From: Pelargonium cotyledonis | Taxonomy: Eukaryota > Streptophyta > Magnoliopsida > Geraniales > Geraniaceae | Assembly (NCBI GenBank): GCA_036897625.1 | Contig: JAYMTA010000594.1 | Span: 1-26,304 of the forward strand | Reading direction: 5' to 3' | Length of the DNA stretch: 26,304 nucleotides | Part shown: one piece after another, positions 20,170 to 26,304 of the stretch | Layout of the letters: the number at the start of each line of letters is the position of its first letter | Numbering within the stretch: the stretch's first letter is position 1 | Translations under genes and position numbers: made by a program | The notes under the pieces: generated by a model | Database searches by the model: none | Told to the model about the DNA's origin: nothing | Seen by the model: the letters and a program-made list of their open reading frames with translations, nothing else

Positions 20170-20735
20170 TAGTTTGGTCCAAAAGACTATTATATCCTCT
20201 ATTTTCATAAGCCAAACAAGCCTCTTGCCGGCGTTCATGACCACAGCACAACCGGCGAGAACGAGGCCAGATCCGGCGAGCAACGACAAGAGTGTCTCCG
20301 GCGTCGGTCTTGGCCATCGACGGTGAGACCAGACCAGATCTGGTCCGATGAGATTTTTTTTGTTGTAATTTTTGTTCAATTTTTTATTTTTTTGCCCAAT
20401 TTAGTTTAGTGTTGTTGAATATTTGAATCTGAATGTTAGATTTAATGGTTGTGATCGTTGTAATTTAATTATAATTTTAGTTTAATAGTTTGAATACATG
20501 CCGGAACACTCATTATTTTAGCCGGAAACCACTAAATTTGTTAGAATCTGTAAAATTATAGCCGAAAAACTCATGAGTGTGTTAGAATCTTTAAATGTTC
20601 TTTAGTGTGATGAATAAGAACATTTTGAAAATTTAAAAAAACTATAAAGTCACGTGCAAAACACTGAGGAGAGAGATGCATTTTTCATTTAAAAATTAAC
20701 TGTTATCTGTAATTTACCCTAATAACAATGTATTT
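20170..20735. other. Insert between repeats, with a CG-rich block
   Basis: The part at about 20215-20350 is rich in CCGGCG words and ends in a 14-bp perfect palindrome GACCAGATCTGGTC (20332-20345). The remainder is AT-rich, with two diverged GCCGGAA/GCCGAAA-AACTCAT units near 20515-20600, each followed by GTTAGAATCT. The two overlapping ORFs here are not credible proteins. The composition suggests a mobile-element or gene-fragment insert, but I see no defining ends. Confidence 0.4.
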
Positions 20736-20739
20736 TTGC

Positions 20740-20965
20740 TCAGTGAAAGATATGCACTTCTTGAACTTTTCATGTTTTTTTTTTAGTTGGTCCCCTTTCT
20801 TATTTTGTAATATTTTAAATCCTATTTAGAATAAAATTATAGCCTTACACATTTAAAGATTTAACTATTGAATGATTCATAATTTTATAACTTTGACTTT
20901 GATTTTTTTTTTTTTTTGTTATAGGTGACTGCAAATTACTCATGGTAAATCACAAATTTGAATAC
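20740..20965 (+). repeat. Duplicated segment, copy B
   Basis: This copy shares with A the succession TAGAATA-AATTATAGC-TTACACATTT, TATTGAATGATTCATAATTTTATAA and GTGACTGCAAATTACTCATGGTAAATCACAAATTTG. With copy C it shares TTTTGTAATATTTTAAATCCT, which A has lost. It lacks the IDM1-like 3' UTR part, so it is a partial copy, and its features are intermediate between A and C. Confidence 0.8.
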
Positions 20966-21063
20966 AATAGGTTAATTTGAGGGAGAGGAGAGAAATTTTT
21001 TTTTTTTTTTATAGTTAGGGTTTTTTAGGTTAATTTAGGTTAAGTTTATTTAACTTAGGTTAG

Positions 21064-21087
21064 ATTATTATTATTATTATTATTATA
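21064..21087. repeat. (TTA)n microsatellite
   Basis: About seven to eight uninterrupted ATT/TTA units follow a set of TTAGGTTA-like words and a T-run. It is a simple sequence repeat, useful as a marker but with no function visible. Confidence 0.9.
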
Positions 21088-21207
21088 TATGGTTGACCAT
21101 TTTTTTACCATATTTAGAGAAAAACGGTTAACCGTTTAATAACAAACAATTTGTTATTAACAATTGATAATGGTCGACCGTTTTTAAAAATGGTTAACCA
21201 TTTTTAT
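21088..21207. repeat. Cluster of GGTTAACC-type palindromes
   Basis: Four related palindromic or near-palindromic words lie within 120 bp: ATGGTTGACCAT (21090-21101), AAACGGTTAACCGTTT (21122-21137, perfect 16 bp), ATGGTCGACCGT (about 21170-21181) and TAAAAATGGTTAACCATTTTTA (21185-21206, perfect 22 bp). Variation at the centre (TTAA, TCGA, TTGA) fits decay of CG by methylation. They may be remnants of an inverted-repeat element or a run of binding sites; no known regulator is assigned. Confidence 0.85.
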
Positions 21208-21421
21208 GTTCAGAATTTTCTTTCCAAAATTGAATATTATTTTTTTTTTCATATATTTCATTACTAATATTCATGGGCAATTTTACACAACTTACCGGCA
21301 CATTCAGTCAGTCATTTACCAAACACAATTGACTTAATGGACCACCAACTTACCGGAACTTTCAGCTATTTACCGAAACTTAACGAAACTTACTGACATG
21401 ATCTAAACTTAACAAACAAGC

Positions 21422-21692
21422 CCTAATAAGGAGTTGTATACACTAGTCTCATAAAATTTGTAGACATAAAGTGTCCATTTCAATACATTTTTGAATAATC
21501 AAGCCAAGGGTAGTGGAGCGCTCAACTCCAGTCTCAAGAACACGAACAATAAATAATAATTGCACTTGAACTTTAAGATGATCACGTGGATAGCTTTGTC
21601 AACGACCCCTCGCAACCATCAGCTCTGCCATATGATTCGGCAACAAACTTGAAAACTAATCCGATGACTCGTGTTAAACCACCACCACCTGC
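21422..21692. repeat. Duplicated segment D, copy 2
   Basis: This is the second copy of the block at 18800-19095, with the same ordered words, including GATCACGTGGATAGCTTTGTCAAC and CATATGATTCGGCAACAAACTTG. It is followed by different DNA (CACCACCTGCTTCTC), so the copied unit ends at about the TTAAACCACCACC word. Confidence 0.8.
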
Positions 21693-22184
21693 TTCTCTAT
21701 GCGCCCACCAATAAAAATATCTACTGCGATAAAAATACATACTGCGAATCTATGTCGCACTGCAAAAAAATCTTAATAAATTCAAAACTTGCTATGAAAG
21801 CAAGACTCGCTATCTTAACAAAACATATCGCAATTTGCTATCTGTAAATGCAAGAAGACGTTGTCGCTTTGAAAATGAAAAGCAACCGTAACCAAACAAA
21901 AAAACCTCTAGTTGACTCTCCGAACGACGGAAAAAAAAAAACACCTAGTGTTCAGTCTCAACCAACTTGTGTTGCACAAACTCTAATTGCCCATTGCTTT
22001 TCTCGACTTGCTGTTGGTTGGAGAACAACTTGTATAGCAACAGCCTCCTACCTACAAGCTACCCCTACCCTACAAACTGGTTGAGTGTTTCGATATCTGC
22101 TTTTGCTGCAGCAGTCCTCTCCCCTGGTTTTGAATTGCTTGATTACATTAATGTTGGAACTTACCGGGAAGCTTCCTCCAAACA
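21693..22184. other. Unassigned sequence between repeats D and E
   Basis: Several ACTGCGA/CTGCGAT words occur around 21720-21775. Overlapping ORFs of 70-110 codons start at 21848, 21967 and 22085, but none shows a recognisable domain and they sit in different frames of the same DNA. I do not call a gene here. Confidence 0.4.
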
Positions 22185-22262
22185 TTTTTCTATTTATATA
22201 TCAAGGTTTGGATTTTGGAACTTACATAGCAACTCCCATGCATACCTCTGTTTTATTAATCT
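22185..22262. repeat. Duplicated segment E, copy 2
   Basis: This copy shares the words ATTTATATATCAAG, TTTGGAACTTACATA and GCAACTCCCATGCATACCTCTG with the copy at 19660-19762. The leader and NB-ARC relic that follow copy 1 are missing here. Confidence 0.7.
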
Positions 22263-22648
22263 TGAGTTGTGCTGTTCTTATGTGTTCGTGTCGTGTTAAG
22301 GTCAAATATGTGTTGCACGTGTAGAGACAATTAAACACACCATAACACATTTTATGTCTATGTTATACTTAAACAAAAGATTATGTGAGTTGCAATTGAT
22401 GCCTCTTTTATCCTCTATAACCTATTGTCACTCTTATCATAGGCATTGTATATTTGGATGTAGGTATGACCTTTGTTTCAATACACTTAAATTTTGTCGT
22501 GTACGGTCACGTGTGGCTTCTCGAATTGCCAGCTCTATTCATGTTTAACTCGTGTCCTAAAACCTTACCTACTTTTACTACTGTATCACAAACCGTTCTT
22601 CTACAGAAAAGAAAACGTGTTAGGTTAACATGGCTCATCTCGATCTAT
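22263..22648. other. Unassigned sequence before repeat copy C
   Basis: TGTTCGTGTCGTGTTAAGG and related GTGT/CACGTG words near 22280-22325 resemble widely scattered plant repeat sequence. No gene, RNA or clear element ends are seen. Confidence 0.35.
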
Positions 22649-23415
22649 GTAGCTTAAGCTCTGGTTCTGATATAGTTTGTTGGGTTTAGGGAACTGATAT
22701 TGTTTATTTGTTAGCATATAGTCGACTTGAGCCTTTGGTGTAGAGTCTTATTATTATGCGATAACGATAGATTGTGTCCTGATATGATGTTCTGTCTTAG
22801 TAAACCTCATTCCCCCAACACTTGGATTTTGAGAATTGTTACTAGTTTGGAAGAGCATTGTAAGTAAAAATATAAAGCTTTTGACTGTTTTATGCTAGAG
22901 AGGTTGTGTATCTTGGACCTCCCCTCCATTCTCATAAAAATGGTGCTTTTGTTTTTGTTGTTGACAAATGTTTTGTTTTGCAGGGCAAGACTTTTTGGTA
23001 TGATTGCTCAGTTTGTGGAATGGAGCACTGTCTGCTCCTATGATGATATCATGTTTGATGCACTATTTGGTACGATGTTCTTTTATGTTTTTGTTTTTGT
23101 GTGTTGAAGATAGAGCTGATCATTTGAACTTGAAATCTTATCTATAATTTTGTGTGTGGACAGTTTATTTTGCTTGGTAAAGTTTCATGACTCTTTTATT
23201 TGGGAAAATATGTTTCTACTTCCTGAACTTGTCATGGTTTTTTTTTTTTTTTTTGGAATTCGTCCATTTTCTTGTTTTGTAATATTTTAAATCCTGACAC
23301 GAACAAAAATATAGTTTAAAGGTATAAAGATTTATAGATTGAATAATTCATAGTTTTATAAATTTGACATTGATTTTTTTTTTCCATTGTATGTTATTGT
23401 TGACAGCAAATTGCT
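22649..23415 (+). repeat. Duplicated segment, copy C: IDM1-like gene end with an inserted stretch
   Basis: From GTAGCTTAAGCTCTGGTTCTG onward this copy matches the last coding bases and 3' UTR of the IDM1-like gene, but about 125 bp that include the stop codon are missing between GGTTCTG and ATATAGTTTGTTGGG. After the 3' UTR part (to about 22950) there is about 130 bp not present in copy A, then A-like flank resumes at GATAGAGCTG and continues to GACAGCAAATTGCTCA. The copy is non-coding. Confidence 0.85.
22984..23068 (+). other. Exon-like insert within copy C
   Basis: An 85-bp stretch is flanked by TTTTGCAG on the left and GTACGATG on the right, good acceptor and donor sequences. It is less AT-rich than its flanks. 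One frame is open throughout (RARLFGMIAQFVEW...), and another begins GKTFWYDCSVCGMEHC with spaced Cys and His. I recognise neither. It could be a stray exon of another gene caught in the duplication, or an exon lost from copy A. Confidence 0.3.
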
Positions 23416-23822
23416 CACGGGGGAGAATAGAAAAAGAGAGTTAGAGTTGATTAATTATATGGGGGTTGTTCACATCACACCACCACTAGAATTAGTTTAT
23501 CAAACAAAACCCAATTAACTACTGATCATAAATGATCCATCACTATTAAATTAAGTAGTAATGTCAATGAAACATTGTTTTCTTGTTTTTGTTTAATTGA
23601 AGTCAATGACTTGGTCTGCATTGTTGATCCATTTAACTTTCAAGCAATGAAGTTTATGACTTGATCAATCACTAATGAAGTTTTTTCAAGATAATGACTT
23701 ATAATTAATTTTATATCGACATCTATTTCATTAACTTTGAGACGAATAAATAGACTCCAACTCAACCACAACAAATACATATCCCAATCCTTGTCCTTAC
23801 AAACACAAGACGTGAAGAAGAG
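23416..23822. promoter_or_regulatory. Upstream region and leader of the longer CNL relic
   Basis: AT-rich DNA ends in a leader, about 23767-23822, with CAACAAATACATATCCCAATCC just before the ATG. The same leader sequence precedes the shorter relic at 19797. AATAAATAG at about 23744-23752 may be a TATA-like site. No specific defence-type element is claimed. Confidence 0.4.
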
Positions 23823-25490
23823 ATGGCAGAGTCATTATTTCTGTTTAACATTGCCAAGTCAATTATTGACAAAATAGCCTCCCCCGCTCTGAAAGAAGTT
23901 TCATTGGCTCGCGGTGTGAGGGACGAGCTGAGTAGGCTCCACGACACACTGTCCAACGTCGCCGTACGTGCTCTTGGATGCCGAGGAAAAGCAGCTGACA
24001 ATCCACGAGATAGCCACCTGGTTAGGCCAGCTTAAACATGTCTTGTCTGAAGCTGAAGACGTGTTTGATGAACTTGACTACGAAGCACTTCGAAAGCATG
24101 TGGTCCACACTCGTAGTGACATCCTAAAGAAGGTACGCCTCAAAATGGGTCGTAAAGTGAAGGAGATTCGAGTGGCCCTCGATGAAGTTGCTGCTTACAA
24201 AACTAAGTTTCATCTCAATAGTCACCTTGTTCCTAATAATACACCTCCCTTGGCCAGCGAGAGAGAGATGACACACTCTTTTGTCTATGCTCCTGATATT
24301 ATTGGAAGAGATAGAGAAAGAGATGTTATTATCAAATCTTTAATGGACTATTCTCAAGGTCTAGATGAGACTCTTCCGGTTATTTCGGTGATTGGTCTTG
24401 GAGGTTTGGGAAAAACTGCATGCGTTGGTTAAACTAGCCTTCAACGATTCAAAAATTGTTGAACATTTAATTTGAAAAGAGGGTGTGGGTGTGTTTGGGT
24501 GATTTGAAAGAGTTCAATATCCAACAAGTGATGGTAAAAATGGCCAAATTCATTACTAGAGAAAAGCGTGTTGACTCAGATCCTGAACAGTTGCAACGTT
24601 GTCTCTCCGACTCTTTGCAAGATAAAAGGTTGTTACTTGTCATGGACGATGTGTGGGCTGTAGATCGCCCCAAATGGTTGGAGTTGGACAGATTGTTGAT
24701 GTGCTGCTCGGGTGGGAGTAAAGTTGTTGTAACTACCCGTATTTTTTCAGGACCTATATAAATGGATAGCATTATTCTTACACTAAACCTAGAGAGCCTT
24801 CCTCACAGTGAATGTGTATCTTTGTTTAAGAAATTTGCATTTAATAAGAGAGAAGATGACCAAAATTTTATGAAAATTGGTGATGATATTGTTAGAAAAT
24901 GTAATGGTGTTCCTCTAGCCATAAAAACTTTGGGGAGTATGTACTTTTTAAAGAGAGAGATGGGGGATTGGATATATTAAGGGATAGTGAAATATGGGAA
25001 TTAGAACAAAACAAAGATGGATAATAGAATGTAAGGGTTTGATGTTATTGTTTGGGCCTTCAACTTCTTCAGCTTCGGCTCCAAGAAAGAGATCATCATG
25101 CCTTTCTTCTGTGGAGACGCTAGCTAGCAATTTGTGATTGCCCACATCTGGATCTGGGCTCCGATTATAATGATGAAATCAGCTTGCCATTTCCATGCCT
25201 CAAATCATTGGGGTTAGAGTTGTTCCCACAAATTGAGTCGCTGCCTCAATGGATTTGTCCACCTGCTCTACAGTCCTTTGTTATTCTTGACTGTGCAAAC
25301 CTGATATCACTGCAAGCTCAGTATTAGCGAGTGCCCGAAAGTATTGTGTCTGCCTGAGGGGATTCAATACCTAACTGCCCTATAAGAACTGCAGATCGAA
25401 GACTGTCCTGAATTGAGCAGAAGATGCAAAAAAGGAAAAGGGGAAGATTGGCCCAACATTGCTCATATCTTTACGTCGAATCTGCAACAG
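23823..25490 (+). pseudogene. CNL (CC-NBS-LRR, RGA-type) resistance-gene pseudogene
   Basis: Order of remains: an Rx-type coiled-coil start (MAESLFLFNIAKSIIDKI) that shifts frame near 23960 into LLDAEEKQLTIHEIATWL and an EDVFDELDYE motif; the NB-ARC start IIGRDRERD; P-loop GLGGLGKT at about 24393-24416; kinase-2 LLLVMDDVW; RNBS-B GSKVVVTTR; and GVPLAIKTLGS. Lesions: a frameshift near 23960, 4-bp excesses near 24421 and 24469, TAA at 24759-24761, and a frameshift near 24975. Then there is an abrupt loss of most of the NB-ARC end and LRR after about 25020. LRR scraps follow at about 25130-25324 (LPQWICPPALQ, then a stop) and 25320-25490, with a CAA-to-TAA-type stop at 25383 and the family's usual end ELSRRCKKGKGEDWPNIAHI. 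No MHD motif is visible. CNLs are intracellular immune receptors; this copy cannot make a full one. Confidence 0.93.
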
Positions 25491-25844
25491 AAACAGAAGA
25501 CGAATCAGAAGAAGACGGAGATGATGAGCCTGAAAGTAATGTTTCCACAACCACTCTATTTTGTTAATGTAACTCATGCTTCACAACAGATGCTAATTAA
25601 TTCTGTATATTCATTTGCAGTTGCAGCTGTACCTCAAGTTTATCTGTTTCAACAGTCAAATTACTGTCACTATTACTTCAACCAGAGGACTTGAGATGAT
25701 CCTTTCTCCAGTATCAGAGTAATAAACATGATAAACATCATGGTTTGATACCGGTTGTGAATACACAAACATGCACTTGATCCATCCCAAAAGTTTAAGC
25801 TAATAGGTGGAGTATCCAACGTGTATATCAAATGGTGACAAAAT
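25491..25844. other. Former 3' flank of the CNL relic, up to the retrotransposon
   Basis: Sequence continues from the CNL end through an acidic/basic-looking open stretch that I read as 3' UTR. A CCCAAAAGTTTAAGCTAATAGG word occurs near 25787. Similar words are common in and around plant LTR elements, so an older element fragment may lie here. No gene is called. Confidence 0.4.
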
Positions 25845-26121
25845 TGTTGGCATTAATCCATAATTCTAGCATTTTCTTAATTAGTTGAGTTAGTGCTGTT
25901 TGTGCAAGTTAATGGTATAGCGGAGTCTTATTATTTGCTGATTATGTGTTAGTGGCTTTTAATTGTTGCTTAAAAATAGGAGTCCAGTTGAGTCTTTGTC
26001 TATTTAAATATGTTGCTTTGTTTCTAGTTTTTGTCAGTGAAAATTATCAGAAGAATACAGTACATCCAATTCCTCTTCCATACTCTTGTCATATTTGTTG
26101 TCTGCTAGTTGCCTCTTATCA
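25845..26121 (+). mobile_element. 5' LTR of a Copia retrotransposon
   Basis: The proposed LTR starts TGTTGGCATTAATCC and ends CTTATCA, the TG...CA ends usual for LTR elements, and is about 277 bp long. A TATA-like TATTTAAATA lies at 26001-26010, the expected internal promoter. The right end is well placed because a primer-binding site and a gag ORF follow at once. The left end is less sure because the other LTR and the target-site duplication lie outside the window; the bases just before it are AAAAT. Confidence 0.75.
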
Positions 26122-26122
26122 G

Positions 26123-26135
26123 TGGTATCAAAGCC
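26123..26135 (+). other. Primer-binding site of the Copia element
   Basis: TGGTATCAAAGCC begins two bases after the LTR end. It matches, with one change, the TGGTATCAGAGC complementary to the 3' end of plant initiator methionine tRNA used by most Copia elements to prime minus-strand synthesis. Confidence 0.88.
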
Positions 26136-26141
26136 GAGATC

Positions 26142-26304
26142 ATGAACGGCTCGAGTCAACCTTCCATTCCCATTTTGGATGGGAAAAATTATAACCGGTG
26201 GAGTGCTATGATGAGGGTGTTATTCGACTACCACAAGTTGCTGGGTGTCGTAGAGAATGGACTTGCGAGTCTTGCTACCAATGCAAATGAAGAGCAAAGA
26301 AACA
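26142..26304 (+). CDS. Copia gag polyprotein, N-terminal part, cut by the window edge
   Basis: An ATG seven bases after the primer-binding site opens a frame that stays open for 54 codons to the end of the window. The start MNGSSQPSIPILDGKNYNRW, then MRVLFDYHKLLGVVENG, is typical of the DUF4219/UBN2 gag of plant Copia elements, where L-G-NY--W is the hallmark. Gag would form the particle shell; protease, integrase and reverse transcriptase should follow in the same frame beyond the edge. No lesion is seen in this part, which together with the clean LTR suggests a fairly young insertion. Confidence 0.88.
   Translation, partial: MNGSSQPSIPILDGKNYNRWSAMMRVLFDYHKLLGVVENGLASLATNANEEQRN

Noticed and set aside
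20120-20379. ORFs on both strands over the CG-rich insert
   Set aside because: CG-rich DNA lacks stop codons in several frames by composition, and neither translation resembles a known protein.
21848-22324. Overlapping + ORFs of 78-110 codons
   Set aside because: They use different frames of the same DNA, have no domain, and part of the sequence is the non-coding duplicated segment E.

Overview
The window is nuclear DNA of a flowering plant, most likely a eudicot. It is AT-rich with low gene density, has spliceosomal GT-AG introns, a plant-type ribosomal-protein promoter (site II plus telo-box motifs), an IDM1-like chromatin gene, CNL-type NBS-LRR resistance-gene relics and a Copia retrotransposon. 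Every protein gene or relic I can support lies on the + strand. Exon structures were joined by hand from splice consensus and reading phase; no alignment was run.

Layout. 1-1800: AT-rich intergenic DNA with a diverged direct repeat. 1811-2950: a two-exon gene for a 61-residue plant protein of unknown function, with a 10-codon upstream ORF overlapping its start. 2951-3680: intergenic. 3687-6405: RPS24 (137 aa, five coding exons plus a leader intron). Its 1.55-kb third coding intron contains a convincing box C/D U14 snoRNA. 6406-8590: intergenic, with one GC-richer block of unknown origin. 8590-18440: a 1460-aa IDM1-like nuclear protein (AT-hook array, MBD-like domain, Tify-binding-like domain, PHD finger, GNAT acetyltransferase, acidic tail) in eight coding exons. 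Its long intron 5 carries two independent tandem duplications.

18090-23800: a patchwork of diverged repeats. Sequence from the 3' end of the IDM1-like gene recurs at 20.7 kb and 22.65 kb, and another block at 18.8 kb recurs at 21.4 kb, around a deleted CNL relic (19.8 kb), a possible CWC15 first-exon fragment (19.53 kb) and a cluster of GGTTAACC-type palindromes (21.1 kb). 23823-25490: a second, longer CNL pseudogene with several frameshifts, stop codons and most of the LRR missing. 25845-26304: the 5' LTR, primer-binding site and start of gag of a Copia element that runs off the right edge.

The two main genes are unrelated in role: RPS24/U14 serve ribosome production (a ribosomal protein and an 18S rRNA processing/methylation guide in one transcript), and the IDM1-like protein is a chromatin reader/acetyltransferase. 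The right third is a decayed resistance-gene segment shaped by local duplication and short-homology deletion. The most noteworthy item is U14 nested in an RPS24 intron.
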